In this document: positions 7,736 through 16,659 of the stretch, one piece after another
Numbering within the stretch: position 1 is the stretch's first letter
How the letters are laid out: each line of letters begins with the position of its first letter
NCBI RefSeq assembly: GCF_036227105.1
Contig: NZ_CP109434.1
Location: forward strand, 1,616,001-1,680,000
Origin: Amycolatopsis sp. NBC_01488
GTDB lineage: Bacteria > Actinomycetota > Actinomycetes > Mycobacteriales > Pseudonocardiaceae
Direction of reading: 5' to 3'
DNA length: 64,000 nt
Notes under the pieces: model-generated
Databases searched by the model: none
Told to the model about the DNA's origin: nothing
The model's input: the letters and a program-made list of their open reading frames with translations, nothing else
Translations under genes and position numbers: made by a program

Positions 7736-8620
7736 ATGGACGAGTTCGAACGGCACGGGATCGGCGTGGTCTCCGGTCGCGACGCGTGCGCGCACGCCCT
7801 GCGTTCCCCCGGCTTGACGTCCGATCCCGGTGGTGGCTCGCCCAGCGTGCTGCTTCGCGACGGCGAAGGCCACGCTCGGGTGCGCGGAGTATTGCGGGAG
7901 ATCATCGCGGACCTGGAGCCGCTGCCGGCCCCGGTGCTCGCGGCGATCGAAGTCGTGGTGAGCGGCCTGGGGTCGTCGTTCGACCTCGTGCGCGACTTCG
8001 CGCGGCCGGTGGCGGGTGCGGTGACGTCGGCGGTGCTGGGCCTGCCCCTCGACGACGTCTTCCTGGACCACTTGGAGAAGACGACCGCGAACCTCGACGT
8101 CTTCGGCGGCACCGACCGGGCGGGGCAGGCGTCGGCGTTCCGGCTCGCCGTGCAGCTGAGCCGGGCTCCGGCGGGACCGGGCGGCCTGACGGCGATGCGG
8201 GCGGCCCACGCGGCCGGCCGGCTCGACGACGACGAGCTGATGCTCAACCCGGTCGTGCTGGCGCACGCCGCCTACGAGAACTCGCTGAACTTCCTGGCCT
8301 GCGCGGGGCTGGAGCTGGCGTCCTCGGCTTCTCCGGTACGGGTCCGCGAGCTGGTGACGTCGATCTGCCCGGCCCGGTACGTCCTGCGCTTCGGGGCCGA
8401 CGGCCCGGTGGCGGTGTCCCTGACCGACGGGCTCCCGTTCGGCCTGGGCCGCCACGCGTGCCCGGGCTCGGGAGTCGCGCTGGCCGAGGGCGAGATCGCG
8501 CTCACGGCGTTGGCGAAGGTCCTCGACGGCGGCTGCGAAGTCGGCGAGGTGGTGTGGAAGACCCACCCGGTGTTCCACGGCCTGGCGAAGGCCGTGGTCA
8601 CCCGGTCAGGAAACCGCTGA
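7736..8620 (+). CDS. Shortened cytochrome P450-like protein lacking ExxR
   Basis: 294 residues against about 400 for a bacterial P450. The haem-ligand loop [10 protein letters not shown] (235-244, Cys242) is intact, as are the C-helix-like GHARVR (45-50) and [15 protein letters not shown] (82-96). The I-helix site reads AAYENS where AGxxT is expected. The K-helix ExxR reads ELVT (205-208), and the segment between K helix and haem loop is about 30 residues shorter than usual. It therefore may not be a normal monooxygenase. Its divergent neighbour is a FAAL/ACP pair, so an acyl-ACP is the natural substrate or ligand. It ends inside the 3' end of glmM (15-base tail-to-tail overlap). It could be a decaying pseudogene, but the frame is intact with normal codon use. 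Confidence 0.78.
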   Translation: MDEFERHGIGVVSGRDACAHALRSPGLTSDPGGGSPSVLLRDGEGHARVRGVLREIIADLEPLPAPVLAAIEVVVSGLGSSFDLVRDFARPVAGAVTSAVLGLPLDDVFLDHLEKTTANLDVFGGTDRAGQASAFRLAVQLSRAPAGPGGLTAMRAAHAAGRLDDDELMLNPVVLAHAAYENSLNFLACAGLELASSASPVRVRELVTSICPARYVLRFGADGPVAVSLTDGLPFGLGRHACPGSGVALAEGEIALTALAKVLDGGCEVGEVVWKTHPVFHGLAKAVVTRSGNR

Positions 8621-9940
8621 GACGACGCCGGCCAGGCGGTCGGCCGCGGCCTGGGCCGTCGACTGGGCCGGGGCCTCCACCATCACGCGGACCAGTTGCT
8701 CGGTGCCGGACGGGCGCAGCAGCACCCGGCCCTCCTCGCCCAGCTCGGCTTCGACCTCGCCGACGGCGTCGCGGACCTCGCTGGAGTCCGCCACCGCCGC
8801 CTTGTCGGCGACCGGGACGTTCACCAGGACCTGCGGCAGCCGGTTCATCACGGCGGCCAGGTCCTCCAGGGACTTGCCGGTCTGGGCCATGCGGCTCATC
8901 AGGCGCAACGCCGTGAGCAGGCCGTCACCGGTGGTGGCGTGCGCCGGGAGCACGACGTGGCCGGACTGCTCGCCGCCGAGGGCGAAGCCGCTCGCGCGCA
9001 GCTCCTCGAGGACGTACCGGTCGCCGACCGCCGTCGTGACGACGGCGATGCCGTGGGCCTTCATCGCCAGGTGCAGGCCGAGGTTGCTCATCACGGTCGC
9101 GACCAGCGTGTCCTTCACCAGCTCGCCGGACTCGGAGAACGCCAGCGCCAGCACCGCCATGATCTGGTCGCCGTCCACCAGGTCGCCAGCGGAGTCGACC
9201 GCCACGCAGCGGTCGGCGTCGCCGTCGTGGGCGATGCCCAGGTCGGCGCCGTGCGCGACGACCGCCTCGCGCAGCTTGTCGGGGTGGTTCGAGCCGCAGT
9301 GCTCGTTGATGTTGACGCCGTCCGGCTCCGCGTACAGCGCGACGACCTCGGCGCCGGCCCGGCGGTAGACCTCGGGCGCGGCGGCCGACGACGCGCCGTT
9401 CGCGCAGTCGACGACGACCTTCAGCCCGGCGAGCGAGTGCGGCGTGGCGCTCAGCAGGTGCGTGACGTAGCGGTCCAGGGCGTCTTCGACGTCGTGGACG
9501 CGGCCGACGCCGGCGCCGGTCGGGCGGACCTTGCCGGCCGCGAGGCCGGCTTCGATCTCGTCCTCGATGCCGTCGGGGAGCTTGTGCCCACCCGCGGCGA
9601 AGAGCTTGATGCCGTTGTCCGGCATCGGGTTGTGCGACGCGGAGATCATCACGCCGAGGTCGGCCTCGAGCGAGCCGACCAGGTAGGCGACGGCCGGGGT
9701 CGGGAGGACGCCGACGCGCAGGACGTCGGCCCCGGCGGAGGTCAGGCCCGCCACGACGGCGGCCTCGAGCATCTCGCCACTGGCACGCGGGTCGCGGCCG
9801 ACGACCGCGACCGGCCGGTGCGAGCGGTCGTGCGCGGCGAGCACGCGAGCGGCGCTGGCGGCCAGCGCCAGCGCCAGCTCCGGCGTCAGCTCGGCGTTGG
9901 CCAGGCCACGGACCCCGTCGGTCCCGAACAGGCGTGCCAT
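8606..9940 (-). CDS. glmM: Phosphoglucosamine mutase
   Basis: 444 residues, full length. Converts glucosamine-6-phosphate to glucosamine-1-phosphate for UDP-GlcNAc and peptidoglycan. Seen are the start [12 protein letters not shown], the phosphoserine loop [14 protein letters not shown], the metal-binding DGDADR, the sugar-binding GGEQSGH and the phosphate-binding [12 protein letters not shown]. In other actinobacteria it lies directly after rplM-rpsI, as here, but a strong terminator after rpsI indicates its own promoter in the 260-base spacer 9941-10171. The 3' end overlaps the convergent P450-like gene by 15 bases. Confidence 0.98.
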   Translation of the reverse strand: MARLFGTDGVRGLANAELTPELALALAASAARVLAAHDRSHRPVAVVGRDPRASGEMLEAAVVAGLTSAGADVLRVGVLPTPAVAYLVGSLEADLGVMISASHNPMPDNGIKLFAAGGHKLPDGIEDEIEAGLAAGKVRPTGAGVGRVHDVEDALDRYVTHLLSATPHSLAGLKVVVDCANGASSAAAPEVYRRAGAEVVALYAEPDGVNINEHCGSNHPDKLREAVVAHGADLGIAHDGDADRCVAVDSAGDLVDGDQIMAVLALAFSESGELVKDTLVATVMSNLGLHLAMKAHGIAVVTTAVGDRYVLEELRASGFALGGEQSGHVVLPAHATTGDGLLTALRLMSRMAQTGKSLEDLAAVMNRLPQVLVNVPVADKAAVADSSEVRDAVGEVEAELGEEGRVLLRPSGTEQLVRVMVEAPAQSTAQAAADRLAGVVSAVS

Positions 9941-10171
9941 CGATCGACCTCCTCAGTGCGGCTGCGACAGCGCAACCGGCCACGACAACCTAGCGACCCT
10001 CCCGGACCGCACTCCCCTACCCCCGAGTGTCGCTCCAAACCCCGGAAACGACACAGTGCTCGTTCGTCACCAATCCGACCACAGTCACGGCCGGACCGGC
10101 CCGTGGCTACGGTTGCGTGCCGCTCGGGGGCCGGCCTGCTGGTGGCCGGATTGGCAACCCCGGTGAAAACG

Positions 10172-10208
10172 CCGGAGCGCCCATCCGATGGACGGATGGG
10201 CGCTCCGG
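10172..10208 (-). terminator. Rho-independent-type hairpin after rpsI
   Basis: A perfect 16-bp inverted repeat (ccggagcgcccatccg and its complement) with a 5-base loop, 21 bases past the rpsI stop. It separates rplM-rpsI from glmM. No long U-tract, which is normal in high-GC actinomycetes. Confidence 0.85.
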
Positions 10209-10229
10209 TGGGTTGCGCCAGAGGCGCGA

Positions 10230-10772
10230 TCAGCGCTTGCTGTACTGCGGGGCCTTGCGGGCCTTCTTGAGGCCGTACTTCTTCCGCTCCGTGGCGCGCG
10301 CGTCACGGGTCAGGAAGCCGGCCTTCTTGAGGGCCGGGCGGTCGTCGGCGTCGACCTCGATGAGCGCACGGGCGATCGCCAGGCGCAGCGCGCCCGCCTG
10401 ACCCGAAACGCCGCCACCGTGCAGGTTGGCGAAGATGTCGAACGAGTCCGGCTTCTCGACCAGGACCAGCGGCTCACGGATGAGCTGCTGGTGCACCTTG
10501 TTCGGGAAGTACTCCTCGAGGGTGCGGCCGTTGAGCTTGAACTCACCGGTGCCGGGGACGACCCGCACGCGGACGACGGCCTCCTTGCGGCGGCCGACGG
10601 TCTGCGCGTTGCCGCCGGCGGCGCGCGACGGGCGCGGCGCGGCAGCGGACTCGCTGGTGGCCGTGATCTCGGCGGGGGTCTCGCTGGTCGCGACGGCGCC
10701 GGTCTCGGTCGCCTCGGTCGTGACCTCGGCGGTCTCGGTCTCGGTGCTGGTCACAGACTGTTCCTCACTCAC
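10230..10772 (-). CDS. rpsI: 30S ribosomal protein S9
   Basis: 180 residues. The conserved body begins at about residue 58 ([13 protein letters not shown]) and ends [12 protein letters not shown], the basic tail that reaches the P-site tRNA. The first ~55 residues are an extra Thr/Glu/Ala-rich acidic extension ([16 protein letters not shown]), longer than in most bacteria. The start is a GTG overlapping the rplM stop (GTGA), so translation is coupled to L13. A terminator follows. Confidence 0.97.
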   Translation of the reverse strand: MSEEQSVTSTETETAEVTTEATETGAVATSETPAEITATSESAAAPRPSRAAGGNAQTVGRRKEAVVRVRVVPGTGEFKLNGRTLEEYFPNKVHQQLIREPLVLVEKPDSFDIFANLHGGGVSGQAGALRLAIARALIEVDADDRPALKKAGFLTRDARATERKKYGLKKARKAPQYSKR

Positions 10773-11221
10773 TGCGCGACCTGCGCGATCTTGGTGATCT
10801 CGCGCACCTGCGGCTGCTGCGCGGTGTGCGGGTGCTGCGGGCCGGCGTAGACCTTCAGCTTCTTCGCCTGGGCGCGGCCGAGCTTGTTCTTCGGCAGCAT
10901 GCCCTTGACGACCTTCTCGAGAAGGTGCTCGGGCTTGGTGTCGAGCAGCTCGCCGAACGAGCGCTTCCGCAGGCCGCCCGGGTAACCGCTGTGCCGGTAC
11001 GCGAACTTCTGCTCGCGCTTGTTTCCGGTGAGCGCGACCTTCTCGGCGTTGACGATGATGACGAAGTCACCGGTGTCCACGTGCGGGGCGTAGGTCGGCT
11101 TGTGCTTGCCGCGCAGCAGCGTGGCGACCTCGGTCGCGAGCCGGCCGAGCACGACATCCTCGGCGTCGATCACGTGCCAGGCACGAGTGACGTCGCCGGG
11201 CTTGGGGCTGTACGTGGGCAA
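10769..11221 (-). CDS. rplM: 50S ribosomal protein L13
   Basis: 150 residues, normal length. Conserved [37 protein letters not shown] and [10 protein letters not shown] are present. The start codon is TTG (11221), preceded by GAGG at a 7-base spacing; the N-terminus [11 protein letters not shown] fits the family. First gene of the rplM-rpsI operon, overlapping rpsI by 4 bases. Confidence 0.97.
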   Translation of the reverse strand: MPTYSPKPGDVTRAWHVIDAEDVVLGRLATEVATLLRGKHKPTYAPHVDTGDFVIIVNAEKVALTGNKREQKFAYRHSGYPGGLRKRSFGELLDTKPEHLLEKVVKGMLPKNKLGRAQAKKLKVYAGPQHPHTAQQPQVREITKIAQVAQ

Positions 11222-11482
11222 GGGTCTACCTCGTCGTCAACATTGCGTGTGGGTTCTGTGCGGGCCTAGCGCTGATGCGCCGCAACGCACAACGACATAT
11301 GAAGATACCCCCACGTCCACCGCCGCTGTGCATCGGGGTGGCTTCGAACGCCCATCGTAGGCTCCGACCGCCCCGGGCGCAGCCGGACTCTACCCGGTTT
11401 TCCCGCCGAAGTGCCTGCACGCGCCACCCCGACACGCGAGGATGAGACGATCCGGGCGGCACCATCCGAGCAGGGGACGCGC
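11222..11482. other. Divergent spacer between rplM and the ESX-4 locus lipoprotein
   Basis: 261 bases, the least GC-rich part near 11280-11310 (gcacaacgacatatgaagat). It must hold the rplM-rpsI promoter and the promoter of the lipoprotein gene. No gene is visible. Confidence 0.5.
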
Positions 11483-12376
11483 ATGAGCAGACGACCGACG
11501 GCGACCTTCGTCCTGGGCGCCATCCTGGCCCTGGTCAGCGCCTGCGGCACGGCGAAGGCCGGCACCGCCCTGCCGAAGGGCGACGACGCGGCGGACTACG
11601 TCGGCGGCAAGTTCGAGCAGGTCATCGGCAAGCTCGGGGACGCCATCACCGACACGCGCGACGTCACCAACTCCCTCGACGCCTACTTCAAGTTCGACGA
11701 CAAGTGGATCCACAGCACCGTGACGTCGGCCCGCACCGGCAACCCGGAGAGCCGCGCGGTGCGGCACCGCTCGCAGAAGAACCCCGACGAGATCATCGAC
11801 ACCTACACACCGGCCGAAGGCCCGGTCGAGTACACCTACCTCGGCCCGATGTACGTCCAGAAGGGCGTCTCGCCGACGGCGTGGGTGTCGATGCCGAAGC
11901 CGGAGGCCGGCCTGGTCCAGCCGTGCGTCTGGGGCGGCGTGCTGACGCCGTGCCGGATGGCGGACTCGACCCTGGACGCCTACAAGGCCGACAAGCGCGC
12001 GGTCCGCGGCGCCAAGAGCCTCGGCGACGGGAAGACGGCGCTGACGGTCGACGTCCCGTTCGAGATCTTCGTCAAGAACAGGGTCGAGATCCTGCCGCCC
12101 AGCATCACCGACCAGGTCGGGCCGGAGCTGAAGAAGGCCATGGTGCCGACCACGATCACGCTGAACCCCGACGGCAGCCTGGTCTCGTTCGTGATGGACG
12201 CCAAGTTCTCCGGCGACGGCCACCACCTGGAGCTCAAGTACGACTTCCGGTTCACCGGCAAGGCGAGCCTGCAGGACATGCCGAAGCTGCCGGACGCGTC
12301 GCAGATCACGGTACTGCCCGACCGGGCGGCGATGAACGCGTTCTACCAGCGGCTCGGCGAAGCGCAGGGCCAGTGA
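11483..12376 (+). CDS. Predicted lipoprotein at the edge of the ESX-4 locus
   Basis: 297 residues. The N-terminus MSRRPTATFVLGAILALVSAC has Arg residues, a hydrophobic core and a lipobox VSAC, so it should be lipidated and anchored outside the membrane. The mature part is a mixed alpha/beta domain with two cysteines close together (QPCVWGGVLTPCR) that may form a disulfide, and a repeated amphipathic strand pattern toward the C-terminus. The fold resembles large lipid- or ligand-binding actinobacterial lipoproteins, but no family can be named. It is followed after 28 bases by the DUF4333 gene on the same strand, so the two probably form an operon. The ATG at 11483 is chosen because it begins the signal peptide. 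Confidence 0.8.
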   Translation: MSRRPTATFVLGAILALVSACGTAKAGTALPKGDDAADYVGGKFEQVIGKLGDAITDTRDVTNSLDAYFKFDDKWIHSTVTSARTGNPESRAVRHRSQKNPDEIIDTYTPAEGPVEYTYLGPMYVQKGVSPTAWVSMPKPEAGLVQPCVWGGVLTPCRMADSTLDAYKADKRAVRGAKSLGDGKTALTVDVPFEIFVKNRVEILPPSITDQVGPELKKAMVPTTITLNPDGSLVSFVMDAKFSGDGHHLELKYDFRFTGKASLQDMPKLPDASQITVLPDRAAMNAFYQRLGEAQGQ

Positions 12377-12404
12377 CCACCGCCACGACCCGAGGTGAGC
12401 ACCG

Positions 12405-13103
12405 ATGACCCAGCCGCCCGACCCGCAGCAGCAGCCGCCGTGGTGGCAGCCGACGGCCAACCCCCAGGGCGCCCCCGCCGGGTCGCGACCGGAGCAGCAG
12501 GCGACCGGCCCGCACGCCGGGCAGTGGCAGCCGAACGCGGAACCGGCCAGTGGTTCCTACACCGGCCAGTGGAACCCGGCGCAGCAGCCCGGCGCGAGCG
12601 GGTCGTTCTCGGGACCTTGGCAACCGGGACAGCCCCAGCCCGGCCCGTGGCAGCCGGCGTCCCAGCAGCCGGGTACGCCCAGCGGCGGCCGGCCGACGCA
12701 GAACCCCCAGCCCCAGCAGTACGGCGGCGGGTTCCAGCCGACGCAGTACGGCGGTCTCGGCGCGTTCGCTCCCACGCCGGAAAAGAAGCCGAAGTCGAAG
12801 AAGCCGGTGCTGATCGCCGGAGTCGCGGTCCTCGTGCTCGCCGTCGGCGGCGGTGCCGCGTGGCTGCTGGGCGCGTTCCGCGGGAACACGCTCGAGCAAC
12901 AGTCCCTTGAGGACGGTGTGGTCAAGGTCCTCAACGAGAACTACGGCGAGCCGGACGTGAAGAACGCGCAGTGCCCGGCGAACGAAGCCGCCGAGAACGG
13001 CACGACGTTCGACTGCACGGTGAAGATCGGCGGTCAGGACAAGAAGGTGACCGTGCGGGTGCTCAACGACCGGCCCGAGTACGAGGTCGGCGCACCGCAC
13101 TGA
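12405..13103 (+). CDS. DUF4333 single-pass membrane protein
   Basis: 232 residues. Residues 1-125 are Pro/Gln/Trp-rich with repeated GxWQPxxQ motifs. A transmembrane helix follows (about 130-152, PVLIAGVAVLVLAVGGG), and the outside domain (about 155-230) has the DUF4333 pattern: two cysteines (CPANEAAENGTTFDC) and a KVTVRVLND strand. This fits an Lpp/DUF4333-type protein facing the periplasm. In mycobacteria related proteins are surface-associated; the function is unknown. Its gene ends at a bidirectional hairpin facing the esxBA pair. Confidence 0.85.
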   Translation: MTQPPDPQQQPPWWQPTANPQGAPAGSRPEQQATGPHAGQWQPNAEPASGSYTGQWNPAQQPGASGSFSGPWQPGQPQPGPWQPASQQPGTPSGGRPTQNPQPQQYGGGFQPTQYGGLGAFAPTPEKKPKSKKPVLIAGVAVLVLAVGGGAAWLLGAFRGNTLEQQSLEDGVVKVLNENYGEPDVKNAQCPANEAAENGTTFDCTVKIGGQDKKVTVRVLNDRPEYEVGAPH

Positions 13104-13144
13104 TTTTCCTTGCCTTGCACGAAAACTCCTGCACAAACAGAAAA

Positions 13145-13177
13145 CGGCGGGCCCCGCACCGAAGTGCGGGCCCGCCG
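13145..13177. terminator. Bidirectional terminator hairpin
   Basis: A 14-bp stem (cggcgggccccgcac with one bulged C against gtgcgggcccgccg), loop cgaa, between the convergent DUF4333 and esxA-like genes. An A-run precedes and a T-triplet follows, so it can work in both directions. Confidence 0.8.
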
Positions 13178-13197
13178 TGGTTTCCGGGACTACCGGC

Positions 13198-13491
13198 TCA
13201 GAACAGGCCTTCGACGGCGCTGTCGGTCTGCTGGTAACCGTCGGCGATCTGCGGCAGCGCGGCGGCGATCTGCGCCAGAACCTGCCTCAGGTCGTCGAAC
13301 TTCTGGTCCCAGGTGCGCTGGGCCTGGTCGTACTGCTCCTTGGCGGAACCGGTCCAGGTGGTGATCAGCGGCTTGAGGTCGTCCTTGAGGCGGTCGAACG
13401 CCTGCTGCAGTTCGCCACCCGTCTGCTGGCAGTCGTCCGCGGCCGCGCGGATGGTGGCGTAATTGACCTTGATGCCGGCACCATCAGACAT
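13198..13491 (-). CDS. esxA: WXG100 protein, ESAT-6-like
   Basis: 97 residues, two helices with the turn WTG at 46-48 and the C-terminal export signal YxxxD (Tyr86-Asp90). These are the hallmarks of WXG100 substrates, exported as a folded heterodimer through the ESX channel. The second gene of an esxB-esxA pair; the spacer of 60 bases from its partner holds its RBS. In the mycobacterial ESX-4 locus the equivalent pair is EsxT/EsxU next to the Rv3446c gene. The symbol is by position and motif; it is an ESX-4-type Esx protein, not the ESX-1 protein itself. Confidence 0.9.
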   Translation of the reverse strand: MSDGAGIKVNYATIRAAADDCQQTGGELQQAFDRLKDDLKPLITTWTGSAKEQYDQAQRTWDQKFDDLRQVLAQIAAALPQIADGYQQTDSAVEGLF

Positions 13492-13551
13492 GATGTGCTC
13501 CTTCTGTACTGAAAAAGTTTGTGCGTGGAAAGGAAAAGTTCAGGACGAGGA

Positions 13552-13878
13552 TCAGCCGAGCGCGTCGAAGCCGCGGTTGACGGCGCCGAGGATCTCCTGC
13601 TGCTGCTGCTCGGACTTCTCGTACTTCGAGCCCGCCTCGCGGAGCAGTTCCGCGATCTTCTGCAGCGCCTGGTTCATCTGGCGGGCGTCGTCGTCGAAGC
13701 GGGCCATGACGTGGTCGAACGCCTTCTGCGCGTCGCCCTGCCAGCCGGAGCGGGTGGCCTCGATGCGGTCGCGCAGCGTGGAGAGGTTGCTGTCCATGCC
13801 GGCGCGGACCTCGGTCACGCGGCCTTCGGCCTCGGTGAACTGCTGAACTGTCCCTGTAAATCCGGCTCCACCAGACAT
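13552..13878 (-). CDS. esxB: WXG100 protein, CFP-10-like
   Basis: 108 residues with WQG at 46-48 and YxxxE at Tyr86-Glu90, both spaced exactly as in its partner. The C-terminus after the YxxxE is longer (about 18 residues), as in CFP-10-type proteins that dock on EccC. The RBS gggggtctccc precedes the ATG. First gene of the pair, and behind a 270-base leader with direct repeats. Likely dimer partner of the downstream 97-residue protein. Confidence 0.9.
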   Translation of the reverse strand: MSGGAGFTGTVQQFTEAEGRVTEVRAGMDSNLSTLRDRIEATRSGWQGDAQKAFDHVMARFDDDARQMNQALQKIAELLREAGSKYEKSEQQQQEILGAVNRGFDALG

Positions 13879-13922
13879 GCTGGGAGACCCCCTTCTGAAG
13901 AGTGGTTGTCGTCCGTACCAAG

Positions 13923-13958
13923 CTCGTCCGTTTGTACGGCGCTCGTTCGTTGTACGGC
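13923..13958 (-). promoter_or_regulatory. Direct repeats in the esxB leader
   Basis: Two near-identical 17-18-base units (ctcgtccgtttgtacggc and ctcgttcgttgtacggc) 19 bases apart, with a weaker third partial copy around 13908-13920. They lie 45-80 bases upstream of esxB and could be operator sites. No regulator gene lies in the locus. Confidence 0.5.
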
Positions 13959-14152
13959 CTTACGACGCAGACATTGCCATGCCCGGTTCCCTCTTGTCGT
14001 GGTTTGCCCGCAAGTAGTTGCTTGCGTGAACGCTCGCGCCGGGAACCGATCGCCGCGAGTATTCCGCGAGTGCCACGAACCGGCGAAGCGTCACTCGCAA
14101 AAGGGTTCTCCACCAGCGGAGTTAGCACACGCACAGCGATCTCCGGTGATCG

Positions 14153-14518
14153 TCACCGATCGCGTCCCATGATTCGCATCTGGGAAAAGTCTTCGTCCTC
14201 GTCACCCGTTCGAGGGGCACGAGCGGCGGATTGCGAACGCGAAGGAACCGAATCGGCCGGATCCGGAACCGCCGCAACCTCCGGGACCGACAGCCCGCGC
14301 GCGCGGCGGAACCGTTCGGCGGCCGCGCGCAACGTGCCGGGAGTCGGGTCGCCGGACTTCGCGCCGCGACCGGCGCGCTTCAGCAGTTCGACGTTTTTGC
14401 TGCGGTGGCGCAGGCTGCGCGCCTTCGCATTCCCTGAGACGCGCCGGGCGTGCGTCACGGCGTCTTCGCCGGCGCGCCGGAAGGCCGCCGCGGCGCTTTC
14501 GAACTCTTCGGACGGCAC
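14153..14518 (-). CDS. Small basic protein after the Hsp70-like gene
   Basis: 121 residues from GTG 14518, with an AGGG-type site about 8 bases upstream. The first 40 residues are helical (EEFESAAAAFRRAGEDAVTHARR) and resemble one arm of a WXG-type helix. Residues 45-80 are strongly basic, and the tail is acidic (DEDEDFSQM). It lies 16 bases after the Rv3446c-like gene on the same strand and is thus probably in its operon. No family is recognised; a cytosolic partner of the Esx proteins or of nucleic acid is possible. Confidence 0.65.
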   Translation of the reverse strand: MPSEEFESAAAAFRRAGEDAVTHARRVSGNAKARSLRHRSKNVELLKRAGRGAKSGDPTPGTLRAAAERFRRARGLSVPEVAAVPDPADSVPSRSQSAARAPRTGDEDEDFSQMRIMGRDR

Positions 14519-14534
14519 CGCGTGCCCTGCTCTC

Positions 14535-16553
14535 TCAGTTGAGGATTTCGACCGTGCGCACGGCCTGCGTGCAGGCGGCGGCGACTCGATCACGCAGTTG
14601 CGCGGTGGCGTACTGGCAGCCGATGTGGACCCGGATCCGGCCCTTCGCCACGACGTACCAGTCCACCTGGAGATCCGGCCGGTTCGGCTTGCTCTCGTGG
14701 TAGCCGATCACGGTCTTGCCCGCGTACGCCAGGCTCGGGTTGAACGCGCTGTACCGGTCGGGTTCGGCGTCCACGCCGCTCTTGAGGTAGTCCGCCAGCT
14801 TCCGCGGGTCCGCCGTCGCGTCGTAGTCCATCACGAACTCCTGGGCGACCAGGAGGTCGTTGCCATCCCGGGACTCCTGCGGGTGGATGACGACCTGCCG
14901 GTCGGCGACCCGGTCGTCGGTCTGGACCCAGTCCTCGGGCGCGACGAACTTGAAGTCGTACTGCGAAAGCGTCCGGCCGGTCTCGGCCTGGCCGCCGGAG
15001 CCGCGGAACACGAAGACCCCGGTGACGGCGAGCGCGGCCACGACGACCACGGCGACGGCGACGATCCCCCAGAGCTTCCGGCGGCTCTGCTTCTCGGGCG
15101 CCGCGGTGGCCCCGCCCGGGCGGTTGCCCGGCGGGCCACCCGGAGCGGCCTGGCCGGCGGGCGGCGTCCACGGCGGCCGGGCCACCGGCTGCCCATGGGG
15201 TGGTGACGGCGGCGGGGCCGCGCGGTTCGGGAACCCGTTGGCGGCGGGCGGCCCGGCGGTGCGCGGCGGCGCCGGGCGCTGGCCGGCGTCGCGCGGGGCG
15301 ACGTCGCCGGGGCGGACGACCTCCGTGCGCTGCGCCGCCGGGTTGAGGGCACCGCCCGGCACCGCGCCCAGCCGGGCCATCGCCTCGCCGGGCAGCGCAC
15401 CCGTGCGGTCCGGGTCCACCAGCACCGCGCGGAGCGCGCCGCGTGCGACCACCGTCTCGGGCTGGTCGAGGCTCGTCGGGACGACGCCGGTGCGTTCGTG
15501 CACCAGCCGGGAGATCATCGGGATCCGGCTCGACCCGCCGACCAGGAAGATCGCGGTGAGCTGCTTCGGCCGCAGGCCCGCGTCGCCGATCGCCGCGACC
15601 GTCAGCTCCACCGCGCGGCCCAGCGGCGCCGTGATCAGCCGTTCCAGGTCTTCGCGCGTCACGTGCGCGTCGGCGAACGGCGGTGGCATCGGCACGTCGG
15701 TGTAGGCGTGGCGCGAAAGCGTTTCCTTGGCTCCCCGCACGTCCTGGCGCAGCACGCGGCGGCGGCGCCGGTCGACCATCTCGCGCCCCTCGACGAGCTG
15801 GCGCCAGGCGTCCTGGTCCGCCCCGGCCACGAGCGAGCCGACGTGCTCCAGCAGCGCCTGGTCGATGTCGGCCCCGCCGAAGGCCGGGTCGCCGCGGGTG
15901 GCGAGCACCTGGAAGCCGCCGCGCTGCGAACGGCCGGCGCGGTCGCGCGCGGCGTCCGGCGGCAGCCGCCGGACCACGCTGACGTCGACCGTGCCGCCGC
16001 CGAGGTCGAGCACCGCGAGCGCGTCGCCGGGGCGGCCGCTGAACTCGACGGTGCGGTCGTTCGTCACGTCCTGCGGTGCGAACGTCGCGGCGTGGTAGAC
16101 CGCCGCCGCGACCGGCTCGGGCACCAGCGCGACCTCGCGCGCCAGCCCGCCCGCGGCCTGCCGCAGCAGCCGGGTGCGGATGGCGCCCCAGTCCGCGGGG
16201 TGGGTCAGCACCAGCAGGTCGACCTCGGCTTCGCCGGCCAGGCGACGCGCTTCGGCGACCGCACGGCCCAGAACCGCGTGGACGACGTCGGTGACGCGCA
16301 GGACGCTGTCGCCGAGCAGCAGCTCGCCTTCGTCGATCCGGCGCTTCGGGTTCGGCTCGTACCGCGACGGGTCGACGGCCGCCTGCCGCTCGGCCTCCTG
16401 GCCGACGAACAGCGTGCCGTCCGCGGCCGCGAACACCGCCGAGGACATCAGCGGCTGGCCGTCGATCACCACGACCTGCGGATCACGCCCGTTCACCGAG
16501 GCGACGACGCAGGTGCTCGACGTCCCGAAGTCCACCGCAACCCGGACCGTCAC
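14535..16553 (-). CDS. Hsp70-type ATPase with type VII secretion-associated C-terminus (Rv3446c-like)
   Basis: 672 residues. The N-terminus is an actin/Hsp70 ATPase fold: phosphate 1 loop AVDFGTSSTC (6-15), phosphate 2 LDLGGGTVDVS (about 178-190), and the adenosine loop LVGGSSRIPMI near 325-340. A Pro-rich segment (about 390-485) leads to one transmembrane helix (about 490-515, GIVAVAVVVVAALAV). The outer C-terminal domain (about 520-672) matches the type VII secretion-associated domain named after Rv3446c. The Hsp70 part is thus inside the cell and lacks the Hsp70 substrate domain. Rv3446c is a member of the mycobacterial ESX-4 locus, so the gene belongs to the core here. It could gate export or fold Esx cargo; this is inference. 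Confidence 0.88.
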   Translation of the reverse strand: MTVRVAVDFGTSSTCVVASVNGRDPQVVVIDGQPLMSSAVFAAADGTLFVGQEAERQAAVDPSRYEPNPKRRIDEGELLLGDSVLRVTDVVHAVLGRAVAEARRLAGEAEVDLLVLTHPADWGAIRTRLLRQAAGGLAREVALVPEPVAAAVYHAATFAPQDVTNDRTVEFSGRPGDALAVLDLGGGTVDVSVVRRLPPDAARDRAGRSQRGGFQVLATRGDPAFGGADIDQALLEHVGSLVAGADQDAWRQLVEGREMVDRRRRRVLRQDVRGAKETLSRHAYTDVPMPPPFADAHVTREDLERLITAPLGRAVELTVAAIGDAGLRPKQLTAIFLVGGSSRIPMISRLVHERTGVVPTSLDQPETVVARGALRAVLVDPDRTGALPGEAMARLGAVPGGALNPAAQRTEVVRPGDVAPRDAGQRPAPPRTAGPPAANGFPNRAAPPPSPPHGQPVARPPWTPPAGQAAPGGPPGNRPGGATAAPEKQSRRKLWGIVAVAVVVVAALAVTGVFVFRGSGGQAETGRTLSQYDFKFVAPEDWVQTDDRVADRQVVIHPQESRDGNDLLVAQEFVMDYDATADPRKLADYLKSGVDAEPDRYSAFNPSLAYAGKTVIGYHESKPNRPDLQVDWYVVAKGRIRVHIGCQYATAQLRDRVAAACTQAVRTVEILN

Positions 16554-16659
16554 CAGCAGCTCCCGAAAACCACACCGTGTTCGTTCCCCACGCCCGGCCG
16601 GCGGGGCGCGCCCTCGGGAAGGAACCTACCCTTCACCGCCGCGCGCCCCGCCGCCGTGC

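Noticed and set aside
14144..14158. Palindrome cggtgatcgtcaccg as an operator
   Set aside because: It overlaps the stop codon of the basic-protein gene and is short; a chance or weak 3' hairpin is more likely.
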